From Kiloniellales bacterium (GTDB lineage: Bacteria; Pseudomonadota; Alphaproteobacteria; Kiloniellales; JAKSBE01): a stretch of 38,288 bases of DNA. The notes below the pieces were generated by a model that was not told where the DNA came from, made no database searches, and saw only the letters and a list, made by a program, of their open reading frames with translations. A program made the position numbers and the translations under genes. Shown here piece after piece: positions 18,146 through 26,831 of this stretch. The stretch covers positions 1 to 38,288 of the forward strand of contig JASJAL010000058.1 of assembly GCA_030067055.1 (NCBI GenBank). Reading direction: 5' to 3'. Each line of letters starts with the position of its first letter. Position 1 is the stretch's first letter.

Positions 18146-19318
18146 TCACGGCCCGCGCCGGCGCAGCAGCATCGGTCCATAGACCAGAACGAAGCCAAGG
18201 AAGGCACCGGACCAGAGTACGCCCGAGGCGATCAGCAGCGCCATCTGGTCGAGCGGAAGCCAGGGAGCCGCGACACGCAAAGCCGCACCGATCAGGACCA
18301 GGGCATAGATCAGCTGAGTCGCCGGTCCGGCGGTCAAGGTCCGGCCGGTGTGGCCGAGCGTGGCCCGGGTCATGATCGCCAGGGTCATCGCGCCGACGGC
18401 GCCGGCGGTCAGCGCGTGAAGACCGCTGCTCAGTGCCACGCTTTCGGGACGCAGCGCAGCCAGTCCCAGCAGACACAGCCCAAGGGGCAGCCAAGCATAG
18501 CCGAGGTGGAGAATCAGGACCAACGGCTCCGCAACGCTTCGCCAGCCCCGCCAGCGCAGCAACCGCAGTGCCTGCAGCAGCCCGGCGGCGAGCATCAACC
18601 ACCCTGCCGCCTGTCCCAAAGGCTGCAGGACCCAGAGCAGCAAGGCGGCTGCGGTCACCAGCAGGCAGGCCTTGTCGAAGCCACCGAATGGCTGCGGCAG
18701 CTTCGCCTCGCCGCGCTTGGCCATCCAGTTGCGCGTGAAGCTCGGCACCACCCGGCCGCCGACCAGGGCAATCAGCAGAACGGCCACGGCGACCCCGCCG
18801 TGCAGAACGCCCGTGGGATCACCCTCCATGGCGAGAAGGTGGAAGCCGATGTTGGCGGCGGCGAAGGCGGTCACCAGCAAACAGATCGGCAGGTTGCGCA
18901 GGTTGCGACCGGCCAGGATCTCCCGCCAGATCACTGCCGCCAGGACGACAAGAAAGAGCACGTCGAGCAAAGGCGATAGAATCCCAAGCGCGTCCCAAGG
19001 CGCCTGCGCCACCCGACCGAGCAACCAAAGCAGGAAAAGCCCTGCCAAGCGCGGCCCCGAGATCGGCAAGCGCCCGGTCCAGTTTGGGACAGCGGTCAAG
19101 AGAAAGCCGGCAAGGACCGCGGCGAGGTAGCCGAAGAGCATCTCATGCGCGTGCCAGAGCGCCGGCGCGACCTCCAAAGGCGGGTCCAAAACGCCGGAGA
19201 ATATGAGGAGCCACAGAGGCAAGGCGCAGACGGCGTGGAGCCCCGCCGCCAGGAAGAAGGGACGAAACCCTTCGGCGAAAAGAACCGCACCGTCATAGCG
19301 CCTGACACTCTTCTGCAT
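18146..19318 (-). CDS. nnrS: NnrS family membrane protein
   Basis: The product has about 390 residues and about 12 membrane helices. The NnrS signatures are visible: FRPFFLAAGLHAV near the N-terminus, WHAHEMLFGYLAAVLAGFLL near residues 54-73, GRVVPSFTRNW in the middle, and MTRATLGHTGR toward the C-terminus. NnrS is a heme- and copper-containing membrane protein that relieves NO stress and is usually under NNR control. The start is uncertain: ATG 19318 is used, and a TTG at 19363 in the same frame is the alternative. No box lies before it. It may instead be expressed from its own promoter in the 268-base divergent gap. Confidence 0.93.
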   Translation of the reverse strand: MQKSVRRYDGAVLFAEGFRPFFLAAGLHAVCALPLWLLIFSGVLDPPLEVAPALWHAHEMLFGYLAAVLAGFLLTAVPNWTGRLPISGPRLAGLFLLWLLGRVAQAPWDALGILSPLLDVLFLVVLAAVIWREILAGRNLRNLPICLLVTAFAAANIGFHLLAMEGDPTGVLHGGVAVAVLLIALVGGRVVPSFTRNWMAKRGEAKLPQPFGGFDKACLLVTAAALLLWVLQPLGQAAGWLMLAAGLLQALRLLRWRGWRSVAEPLVLILHLGYAWLPLGLCLLGLAALRPESVALSSGLHALTAGAVGAMTLAIMTRATLGHTGRTLTAGPATQLIYALVLIGAALRVAAPWLPLDQMALLIASGVLWSGAFLGFVLVYGPMLLRRRGP

Positions 19319-19439
19319 CTTCGCCGAGGGCTCGAATCTCTGGTCTGGGCGGACTGGCGGCAATCCCGCCGTCGCCTAGGCTGGCAATATGATTCGGTCT
19401 GGAGACGGCCAGAATGCGCCGCGATGGGCCATGACGAAA

Positions 19440-19459
19440 GTCAAGCTGCTCGGCTTGAC
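19440..19459. promoter_or_regulatory. Inverted repeat in the nnrS-symporter divergent gap
   Basis: GTCAAGC-TGCTCG-GCTTGAC is a perfect seven-base inverted repeat with a six-base spacer. It could be an operator for one of the two divergent genes. The spacing does not fit the Fnr-type box and no T-tract follows. The function is unknown. Confidence 0.4.
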
Positions 19460-19586
19460 GTTAGCGCGCGAATTCGGGACATCTGGTTGAGTTGGGTTGC
19501 GGCAAACCGGGACGATGGCGGAGCAATGGTTCCAGCGCGTCGCCTGCGCGCTGGCATTACCCCAGGGACTACGAGCAGGAGCCAGC

Positions 19587-21794
19587 GTGACGGATAGAGC
19601 CGAGCAGGGAGCGGGTAGCACCACGGGATCCCGGCCAGGACGCCGCCTCAGCCGATTCCAACTGATCCTGATCGGCCTCTTGGCCGGGCTCTTCTGCGGG
19701 CTTTTCCTCGGTGACTATGCCGGCGCGCTGCAGGGCGTCGGCGAGGTCTACGTCGGGCTCCTGCAGATGACGGTCCTGCCGTACATCGTTTTCTCGTTGA
19801 TCGCCAGCATCGGGCGGCTTTCGGCGACCCAGGGCAAGCGACTGGCCCTGATTTCGATCACGGTGCTGGCGGCGCTATGGGCCATCGGCGCGCTTACCGT
19901 CTTTTTCATATCCTTCTCGCTGCCCTCCCGGGTGACGGGCGCCTTCTTCAGCACCCATCTGATCGAACAGCCGGCGGCCGTCGACTTCATTCGGCTCTTC
20001 GTGCCCAGCAATCCCTTCAATTCCCTGGCGAACAACATCGCCCCCGCGGTGGTGATCTTCTGCCTTTTGTTCGGCATCGCGCTGATCACGGCCAAGAGCA
20101 AGGAAAGTCTGCTTGGGCACTTCGATGTCATTCTCGAGACCTTGATCCGGGTCAACGGCTTCGTCGTCGCCTTGAGCCCAATCGGTATCTTTGCGATCAC
20201 TGCTACGGCGGCCGGAACCTTGAGCTTCGAAGAGGTCGGCCGTCTTCAGGCCTACCTTCTAACCTTCGCTTTCAGCGTCGTTCTACTGACCTTTGTGGTC
20301 CTGCCGATGCTGATCGCCGCTTTGACGCCCTTCACCTATCGAGACATCCTTTCCGTCTCGAAGAACGCCCTGATCACGGTCTTCGTGGTCCAGAGCCTTT
20401 TTGTGGTTATCCCGATGCTGGCGGAGGGCGTGCGCGAGCTTATCGAGAAGTACCGCAAGGAAGGCATCGATACCGAGACGCGCCCAGAGTTCGTGATTCC
20501 GCTCGCCTATCCCTTCCCGCACCTCGGCAAGGTGCTGACGCTCGTCTTCATTCCTTTCGCCGCCTGGTTCTATGGAAGTCCCATGCTATTGGCGGATTAT
20601 CCCCTGATCATCGGCACGGGCTTGGTCCTCTCCTTCGGCAAGGTCGTCACGACGATTCCCTTCCTCCTCCAGATGCAGGAACTGCCGGCCGATATCTTCC
20701 AGCTCTTCTTGCTGTCCAGCGTCTTCGCCGGCGGTCTCAGCGACCTGGTCGGCGCCATGCATCTCCTGGCCTTCACGACTCTGACCACCTGCGCAATCAC
20801 CGGTTTGATCCGCATCAAGAAGGCAAAACTGGTTGCGCTGATGTTCCTGACGGCCGTCTTCAGCAGTTCGATGATCTTCGGAACGCGCGCAATCTTGACC
20901 AGCGGCTCGAATGGAAGCGACAGCAAGGCTGAGGTTGTCTTGAACATGCATCTCATGCTGCCGATGGTGGCGGCGAAAGTGCTGGAGACCGCCACCCCCA
21001 ATCCAGTTGCCCTCTCGCCGGGGCAGTCGAGAATCGATCGGATTCGGGAGCAAGGCGTCATTCGTATTGGTTTTAAGACCGGCGACCTCCCCTTCGCGTT
21101 CTACAACTCCAAGGGCGATCTCGTAGGGCTCGACATCGACATAGCACATCGCCTGGCCAGCGATCTCGGAGCCCGCATCGAGTTCGTGCCCTTCACCGCG
21201 TCGACCCTCGCCAGGCAATTGGCGGAAGACCACTTCGACCTCGCTAGCTATTCTATTCCGTCAACGACGCGGCAGTCGCTCAGCCACTACCTGAGCGCCC
21301 CGACCATGAACTTCACGCTGGCACTCGTCGTACCCGAAGGTCGCAAGACGGAATTCAAGGACCTCGAATCTATCCGGCGAGGCGGTTCCTTCACTCTGGG
21401 CATTGCGGCCGGGAACATTTTCGCCAATCAGATCATCGAAAAGTTCCCGCAAGCCAAGGTCGTCGAATTGGAGTCCGAAGCCGAGTTTTTCGAGGGTTCG
21501 AGACGGGATCTGGACGCGCTCTTGACCAGCGCCGAAGGTGGCGCGGCTTGGACTCTGGCCTATCCCTTCTACACGGTGGTCAACCCCTTTCCTCGGCCAC
21601 TCCGGCTGCCGGCCGCCTATCCCTTCGCCGGGCCGGACCCACGCTTCGAGCGCCTACTCAATCACTGGATTGAAGTCAAAAAGACCGACGGTACGTTCCA
21701 AGATCTTTTCGACCACTGGATCCTGGGCCGCGGCTCCGAAACCAAGGGGCCGCGCTGGAGCGTTATTCGCGACGTTCTCCACTGGGTCGATTAG
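19587..21794 (+). CDS. DAACS-type symporter fused to a family 3 solute-binding domain
   Basis: The product has 735 residues when started at GTG 19587, which has AGGAG five bases upstream. An in-frame ATG at 19515 and TTG at 19497 lack such a site. Residues about 25-460 are a dicarboxylate/amino acid:cation symporter (DctA/GltP) membrane domain. It includes an SSSMIFGT stretch recalling the Ser-rich hairpin of the family. The NMDGT motif is not recognisable: PLAYPFPHLGK stands in its place. Residues about 480-725 are a periplasmic amino-acid-binding fold (VIRIGFKTGDLPFAFYNSKG at its start, GLDIDIAHRLASDLG after it). The stop shares bases with the convergent neighbour's stop (TTAG). Both domains are clear; substrate and topology are open. 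Confidence 0.87.
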   Translation: MTDRAEQGAGSTTGSRPGRRLSRFQLILIGLLAGLFCGLFLGDYAGALQGVGEVYVGLLQMTVLPYIVFSLIASIGRLSATQGKRLALISITVLAALWAIGALTVFFISFSLPSRVTGAFFSTHLIEQPAAVDFIRLFVPSNPFNSLANNIAPAVVIFCLLFGIALITAKSKESLLGHFDVILETLIRVNGFVVALSPIGIFAITATAAGTLSFEEVGRLQAYLLTFAFSVVLLTFVVLPMLIAALTPFTYRDILSVSKNALITVFVVQSLFVVIPMLAEGVRELIEKYRKEGIDTETRPEFVIPLAYPFPHLGKVLTLVFIPFAAWFYGSPMLLADYPLIIGTGLVLSFGKVVTTIPFLLQMQELPADIFQLFLLSSVFAGGLSDLVGAMHLLAFTTLTTCAITGLIRIKKAKLVALMFLTAVFSSSMIFGTRAILTSGSNGSDSKAEVVLNMHLMLPMVAAKVLETATPNPVALSPGQSRIDRIREQGVIRIGFKTGDLPFAFYNSKGDLVGLDIDIAHRLASDLGARIEFVPFTASTLARQLAEDHFDLASYSIPSTTRQSLSHYLSAPTMNFTLALVVPEGRKTEFKDLESIRRGGSFTLGIAAGNIFANQIIEKFPQAKVVELESEAEFFEGSRRDLDALLTSAEGGAAWTLAYPFYTVVNPFPRPLRLPAAYPFAGPDPRFERLLNHWIEVKKTDGTFQDLFDHWILGRGSETKGPRWSVIRDVLHWVD

Positions 21795-23116
21795 GATCCG
21801 CCCGACGGCTGGGTCATCTCGGCGAAGCGCCGGCCGGCATAGCGCGCGGCGAAGAGCCAGACCAGGATCAGCGGCACTGTGACGGCTGACAGCCAGCGGA
21901 TCGACTCAAAGTCCGTGAAGACCACGGTGACGCCCAGGCTAATCCCGACCGCCAGGGCCTTGGCAAATCGCTGGAGGAACATGTCGATGAAGGCCTTGGC
22001 CTTGTACTTCTCCTCCTTCGTGGTCGGCACGTAGAGCGATTCCTTGGCTGACTGGTTGATCGAATAGCTGAATCCGTTGTCGGCCGTGTTCAGCAAGCTG
22101 CCCATCCACAGGATCGGCAGGATCATGAAGCCGGCCGAACCGCACAGGATCGCAACCGGCAGCACCAGGAGCGCGATCCCGACGCCGAGCCGGGTCATGA
22201 TCAGGCTGGTCAGAAAGAGCTGAACCAGGAAGGCCACCGTGTTGGTGATCGCGAAGACGGTCGCGAACTGCGCGCCGATCGCCGGTCCCTGCAGATAGTG
22301 AGCGACGGTGGCGGTGAACTGGAAATCGAGGATGGTCGAGACGATCTCGTAGATCCCGACGATGGCGACGATCGCCAAGAGATAGGGCGAGCGGAAGACC
22401 AGCCGTGCGCCATCGAGGGCCGGGTTGCCACCGACTTCCGGCTCGGGCTGGGCCGCGGGCGTCGCCGGCGCCGAGTCAGCCACCAACCGGCCGGCAGCAA
22501 AGGCCACCAGCACGATCGCCAGGCCAACGCCGAATGCGATCCAGAGCCAACCCGCGGTATCGACGCTCCGGATGAAGCCGGCCACGGTGATCGACCCGAA
22601 GGCGCCGCCGGTCACCCCACCGAGGCCGACCAGGCCGTAGAGCCGCTTGGCGGCATCCGGCGTCACGCTGTCGTTCAGGAAGGCGAAGAAGGTCGCGACC
22701 ATCAGGGTCGAGAAGAGATCTCCGAAGAGATAGAAGCTCCAGACCGTGAGACCACCCGGATCATCGATCACGAAGGTATAGGCAACGTAGCTCGCCAGGA
22801 AGAAGGCGGTGAAGATGAAGGTGAGCTGCTGCCGGCGGAAACGGTTGGCCAGCCATGAAAAGACCACGACGGCGAGAAAGGCCACCACCATGTTCAGGAC
22901 CTTGGCGATCTGCTCGGCCTGAGACGCCGTCAACAGCAATCCTAGCAGGTCGAAACCGCTTTGATCATAGTGTTCGATGAAGAGCGACTTCTTGATCGGC
23001 TTGAGGATCCAGAAGCTGGTGATGACCAGGAAAAAGTAGGCGAACATCAGGAGCGCGAAGGGCAGCTCCGAGCGCTCGACGGTGAAGACCGCCTTCAAGG
23101 GATTGTTAGTCGTCAT
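21791..23116 (-). CDS. ADP/ATP-carrier-like membrane protein (TLC/NTT-like, MFS fold)
   Basis: The 441-residue product has about 12 membrane helices. The opening (ELPFALLMFAYFFLVITSFW followed by ILKPIKKSLF), the GGVTGGAFGS motif and the late KEEKYKAKAFIDMFLQRFAK segment resemble NTP/NDP exchange transporters of the Npt1/Npt2 (TLC) family. Those are best known from Rickettsia, Chlamydia and plastids. Shorter relatives also occur in free-living bacteria, and their substrate is not established. ATG 23116 follows the lipoprotein gene stop by 15 bases, so the two are co-transcribed. Nucleotide exchange in this organism is not proven by the sequence. Confidence 0.72.
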   Translation of the reverse strand: MTTNNPLKAVFTVERSELPFALLMFAYFFLVITSFWILKPIKKSLFIEHYDQSGFDLLGLLLTASQAEQIAKVLNMVVAFLAVVVFSWLANRFRRQQLTFIFTAFFLASYVAYTFVIDDPGGLTVWSFYLFGDLFSTLMVATFFAFLNDSVTPDAAKRLYGLVGLGGVTGGAFGSITVAGFIRSVDTAGWLWIAFGVGLAIVLVAFAAGRLVADSAPATPAAQPEPEVGGNPALDGARLVFRSPYLLAIVAIVGIYEIVSTILDFQFTATVAHYLQGPAIGAQFATVFAITNTVAFLVQLFLTSLIMTRLGVGIALLVLPVAILCGSAGFMILPILWMGSLLNTADNGFSYSINQSAKESLYVPTTKEEKYKAKAFIDMFLQRFAKALAVGISLGVTVVFTDFESIRWLSAVTVPLILVWLFAARYAGRRFAEMTQPSGGS

Positions 23117-23131
23117 CGGAACTCACCGACG

Positions 23132-24223
23132 CTAGAAGAGCGCAATCTCGCCGGCATCGACCCGCTCGAGTAAGGCCTGCATGCGCTTCCACACGGCATC
23201 GATCTCGAACCTTGCCAAGCCGAGCTGTACCACGTCACCGGAGATCCGCACGGCCTCGTTCGGGGCGAGGTTCTCGCCCGGTGGCACCGCGGTGAAGACG
23301 CCGAGCTTGTCCTTCTCAAGCTGAAGTAGAACGCCGAGGCGATCGAGATCCTCACGGCGCAGGCTGCGCAGCCGCTCGATCGAGTCGCGGCGCAGGGCCG
23401 GCACGAAGATCTTCTTCCAATCGTGCATGAAGGGGTTGCTGATGAAGGAGTTGAAGGTGATGTCGTTGTCGACGGAATAGATCTGGCGCCGGTCCGGCTC
23501 CTTCGAGATCAGGAAGTTGCTCTCCTTGGCGTCGGCAAAGTCGCTGAGATAGGTGAAGAGATTGAAGTTGGCCAGGTAGTAGGCGTAGGTCGGGTCCGAT
23601 ACGAAGCGCGCCTCGTCGTAATAGTCCTTGCTGATCGTCACGTCCTTGAGCCAGATATTCAGGAAGCCGAGAACGCAGGTCGAGCCCGGCAAGCTCGGTC
23701 GCTGCGGCGCGACGCCACTTCGCGGGTAGGTGGAAAGCGGGGCGCAGTAGGCCAAGCTCGTCGGCACCACATAGTCCTCTGGATCCAGAAAGAGCTTCTG
23801 CAACTCGTAAGCCGCGAACTGACGGCGCGGGCTGTCGTTGTATTCATCCAGGGTGCCGCGCGGCATCTCTTTCCACTTGAATGTGAGGTCAACCTTGTCA
23901 CCCGAGTCATCGGTAAAAGCGATCGCAACCGAGCGCGCCCCGGAGGTGCCATAGGCGGTGCGCTCATCGGACTCGACATTGAAGTCGCCGGACTCGAGCT
24001 GCTCCGACAGCCGGGACTCGATGACGTCAGGCGGGTAGGGCCAGTTCGGGAACTTGGCTGCTTCGGCCGGCCGCTCGGCGGACTCGTACTGCAGCGGCAT
24101 GCCCGTGTTTTTCGGAATGCTCGTGCAACCCGAGAGACCGAGCACAAAAACGGCCAAAACGGCCGAGATGTACGCGCAGGCTCCCTGAGTCCTCTTGCCT
24201 TGGCAGTCGGTCGACTCGGTCAT
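23132..24223 (-). CDS. Large lipoprotein of unknown function
   Basis: The 363-residue product has a lipobox LGLSGC (Cys33) after a long polar n-region and a hydrophobic h-region (about 17-30). The mature part is mixed alpha/beta with aromatic-rich stretches (YAYYLANFNLFTYLSDF) and a charged C-terminal helix. ATG 24223 is preferred over the adjacent GTG because GAGGGAG lies about ten bases before it. It leads a two-gene unit with the ADP/ATP-carrier-like gene. No named family is recognised, and an envelope partner for that transporter is only a guess. Confidence 0.75.
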   Translation of the reverse strand: MTESTDCQGKRTQGACAYISAVLAVFVLGLSGCTSIPKNTGMPLQYESAERPAEAAKFPNWPYPPDVIESRLSEQLESGDFNVESDERTAYGTSGARSVAIAFTDDSGDKVDLTFKWKEMPRGTLDEYNDSPRRQFAAYELQKLFLDPEDYVVPTSLAYCAPLSTYPRSGVAPQRPSLPGSTCVLGFLNIWLKDVTISKDYYDEARFVSDPTYAYYLANFNLFTYLSDFADAKESNFLISKEPDRRQIYSVDNDITFNSFISNPFMHDWKKIFVPALRRDSIERLRSLRREDLDRLGVLLQLEKDKLGVFTAVPPGENLAPNEAVRISGDVVQLGLARFEIDAVWKRMQALLERVDAGEIALF

Positions 24224-24632
24224 CACAGATCTCCCTCATCCCTCATATCTAGCGCAAAGCGGATTGGGACGTAAGGCCAAGCTGGAGCCCGGTGACCGTC
24301 TGTCCTCAGCGCAGGTCTCGAGCAGAGGCGTTCCTGTCTGATCAGGAGTCCCTTGCTAACACCATGACGTTACGATGATTCCGGGCCACATGGAAAGCCA
24401 GGCGACTTCATTTGCTTGGAAAGCCCGCTGGCGTCGAGGCCTTCGCGGGGAAAGGGGCGCTCGGACTTCGACCGACCGCCACATCGATTGACGGCTTGAG
24501 TGCGGAGGGCCACGACCGGTCCGGAAAGCATGGCGAAGCGGCCATGAGCCGGCCATTTCGACAGTGGTGCTGTGCGGCGAGACCGGGGCCTGCCTTGGAT
24601 CGGAGACCGCTTTCGCCGGTGCGTTCTTGAGC
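24224..24632. other. 409-base gap without a supported gene
   Basis: The stretch separates the 14-gene envelope operon (ending at 24633) from the lipoprotein gene. It presumably holds the lipoprotein promoter. A TAGATAT near 24245-24251 on the minus strand is a possible -10. I saw no Fnr-type box, RNA gene, convincing terminator or coding stretch. Confidence 0.5.
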
Positions 24633-25691
24633 CTATCGACAGGCCCTGTCAGCGCCCTTGGAAAGGTTCACCCGGCCGGCGACTCTCCCACCGTCCGCCG
24701 TGACCTCCTCGAGTAAGAGCCGCTCACCCACCAAGCGATAGCGCGCGCGGATCGTGCGCACCTTGTCGTAATCCTCTCCGACGAGCTGACGCAGCCCGCC
24801 CAGGAGATAGGCGTCGACCCGGCGCGGAAAGACTCGTATCGGACGGGCCCGCGACAAACCGTGATGATGATCGCGAATCCGCTTTGCCGCGTCCCGCTCC
24901 TCGTCCGAGAGGCTTCCCGAGGGCCGCCGGATGAAGCCGCTGTAGCGATCGCGATTGATCTCCCAAACGGAGCCCGGCGCACCCTCCGCGATGAAGATGC
25001 GGTCGTCCCGGTCCAGGAGCGCCACTCGCATGCCGTAGCAGGTCTGCAGGCGCTGGTAGAGACGGAGGCGATCCGACTCGCGGGCAGGCCAGGCCAACTC
25101 GACCGTGGGCCCGGAGCCGTGCTCCAGCAGACGCAGGAGCCTGCGACCTTCGGCCAGGGCCACCTGGCCGGGCGCCACGACGGCGAGGTCCTCCCGCGGC
25201 TGCCGCTCGAAGACTTCGACCGGTTCCTGGCGGTCCGACTCCTCCTGAGCTGGAGCCGCCGGTGCCGGTGGAGAGGCGTCTTGCGACGGAGGCTGTGATT
25301 CTTCTGCCGGCGGCCGGGGCCGAAGCGCCGAGAATTGGGTTGTCGGCTTGGGGGCTTCATTGCGCGGTTCCACCTTGAGCGCTTCGATGGTCCGCCGCGG
25401 CTCAGCTTTCGATTCGCTCTCGCGTGGCGCGTCGGCCCGCGGCGCCTTCGCTTCCCCGCTTTCGGAGGCCGTCGGCGGGCTGGGAGGTGGTGGCAGGACG
25501 ATGCTTGGAACCGCGCTCGGCCGGTCTTCCGTGCCCTCGACCGCCGCGGCCGGCTCTTGTTCCGGCGGCTCCGGACCTTCGGGTCTCGGCTGCGCCTGTC
25601 GATGATTGGCGGCGGCCGCCAGAATTGCCAGCACCAAGATGCCGGCGGAGAGGCTGTTCGATACCTTGGTTGCGAGATGGCGCTTCTTCAT
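24633..25691 (-). CDS. Membrane-anchored Pro-rich protein with C-terminal domain
   Basis: The 352-residue product has a TonB-like layout. A basic N-terminus and one membrane helix (about 13-28) lead to a spacer of about 140 residues very rich in Pro, Glu, Ala and Ser (IVLPPPPSPP and similar). A folded C-terminal domain of about 170 residues follows (LRLYQRLQTCYGMRVALLDR). The C-terminal domain does not show the TonB pattern and I do not recognise it. It is the last gene of the 14-gene operon, three bases after the preceding stop. With the ExbB- and ExbD-like genes in the same operon, a role spanning the periplasm is a reasonable inference. Confidence 0.75.
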   Translation of the reverse strand: MKKRHLATKVSNSLSAGILVLAILAAAANHRQAQPRPEGPEPPEQEPAAAVEGTEDRPSAVPSIVLPPPPSPPTASESGEAKAPRADAPRESESKAEPRRTIEALKVEPRNEAPKPTTQFSALRPRPPAEESQPPSQDASPPAPAAPAQEESDRQEPVEVFERQPREDLAVVAPGQVALAEGRRLLRLLEHGSGPTVELAWPARESDRLRLYQRLQTCYGMRVALLDRDDRIFIAEGAPGSVWEINRDRYSGFIRRPSGSLSDEERDAAKRIRDHHHGLSRARPIRVFPRRVDAYLLGGLRQLVGEDYDKVRTIRARYRLVGERLLLEEVTADGGRVAGRVNLSKGADRACR

Positions 25692-25694
25692 TCC

Positions 25695-26288
25695 CTAGCG
25701 TGCCATCTTGTCGACGAAGAGCAGCTCCATCTCCTCGGCCAGGGCGTGCAGTTCGCGAACGCGCTGCTCCGGACTCATGAGCTGCTCGCCCTCGGCGAGG
25801 GCGACCGACGCCCTCCCATCGGCCGAAGCGACGCCGCCGAGGACCTCCGCGCGGCGCTTCGCGACCGCCGGGTCCCGGACTGCCGGCAGCGGCTCCGCCG
25901 CCGGAGCTTCAGGGCTTTCGGTGTCTGGGCTCCCGAGGTTTGGTGGGGTCGAAGCGGCGGCCTCGGGCTTCGCCGCCGCATCGACTTCTGGAGCAACTGC
26001 CGGACCGAGGGATCGCTGATCGGTGTCTTCCGATACGGCCTCGGGCGCTTCGGCCGCCTTCGCCGGGGCGGCCGGCGCCTCGGTGCTCGTTCGAACCGGC
26101 GAATCGGGCCGTGCCGGCGTCTTGTCCAGCTCGTCCAGCGCCGCGTCGACCTTGTCCCGTGCGACTTCGCCGAGCCGGTCGGCCGAGGTCTGCAGGTGGT
26201 CGCTGGCCGCGTCCAGATCGCTCCGATCCACGCCGAAGAGGTAGACCAGTGCCGCGATCACGGCCGCGTTGAAGAGCAGGAATTTCAT
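25695..26288 (-). CDS. Membrane-anchored Ala/Pro/Glu-rich protein
   Basis: The 197-residue product has an N-terminal membrane helix (about 2-18, FLLFNAAVIAALVYLFGV). A short helical segment (SDHLQTSADRLGEVARDKVD) follows, then a disordered Ala/Pro/Glu-rich middle and a charged helical C-terminus (SPEQRVRELHALAEEMELLF). ATG 26288 overlaps the stop of the ExbB/MotA-like gene (ATGA), so the two are translationally coupled. A partner of that membrane protein is likely. No family is recognised. Confidence 0.75.
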   Translation of the reverse strand: MKFLLFNAAVIAALVYLFGVDRSDLDAASDHLQTSADRLGEVARDKVDAALDELDKTPARPDSPVRTSTEAPAAPAKAAEAPEAVSEDTDQRSLGPAVAPEVDAAAKPEAAASTPPNLGSPDTESPEAPAAEPLPAVRDPAVAKRRAEVLGGVASADGRASVALAEGEQLMSPEQRVRELHALAEEMELLFVDKMAR

Positions 26289-26830
26289 GGCGCGGTCTCC
26301 TCTTGGCTCGAAGGCTCGGCGGCGCGAACGGCCGGGATCGGCTGACTTTGCGCGCCCGCAATCAGCAGGAGGCTCCGCAGAAAGGCCGAGGTCGGCAGCC
26401 CGACGACCGTGGTCATGAAGGCCATGCTGAAGTTCTCGGTCAGGCCTCTGATCACGACCTGGATCGTGTCCGGCGTCAGTTCCTGCCCGGCCAGGCTGCC
26501 GATGCCGAGACTTATGCCGAGCAGGGTGTAGGTCAGCGCCAGGGTCGCGATGCCGTTCGCCGACTGAACCCCGGCCGTGAGCCACGGCTGAACTTCGGCA
26601 CCGATCTTCCTGGCCTTGCCGACCTTGACCCAGCAGAACAGCGCCAAATAGACCAGGCCGGCCAGAACCGCGGCGAAGGTCAGGCCGAGCACGTCCCAGG
26701 CCCAGCTCGCGATGTCGTCGAGGCTGGTCGAGGTCGCCATGACCACGAAGGCCGCGGCGATCACCAGCCCGCCGAGCATGAAGCTCGTGGTCTGGGACGC
26801 GGTATCGATCAGCCGAATCGCCCGGCGCAC
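26285..26830 (-). CDS. ExbB/TolQ/MotA-like proton-channel family protein
   Basis: The 181-residue product has four membrane helices (about 16-33, 46-68, 92-115, 131-158). The last two carry the family pattern: ALTYTLLGISLGIGSLAG, then an amphipathic stretch (DTIQVVIRGLTENF), then MAFMTTVVGLPTSAFLRSL. This matches the conserved helix, gate and Thr-Gly arrangement of ExbB/TolQ/MotA. Such proteins form ion-driven rotary pumps with an ExbD/TolR/MotB partner. The start is GTG 26830, one base after the preceding stop. It lacks the large cytoplasmic loop of MotA. The candidate partner is the ExbD-like gene at 33560 in the same operon. Family level is inferred from pattern, not from alignment. Confidence 0.72.
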   Translation of the reverse strand: MRRAIRLIDTASQTTSFMLGGLVIAAAFVVMATSTSLDDIASWAWDVLGLTFAAVLAGLVYLALFCWVKVGKARKIGAEVQPWLTAGVQSANGIATLALTYTLLGISLGIGSLAGQELTPDTIQVVIRGLTENFSMAFMTTVVGLPTSAFLRSLLLIAGAQSQPIPAVRAAEPSSQEETAP

Positions 26831-26831
26831 G

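Noticed and set aside
24412..24630. Small plus-strand gene in the 24 kb gap
   Set aside because: No ribosome-binding site, no recognisable domain, and composition like non-coding DNA.
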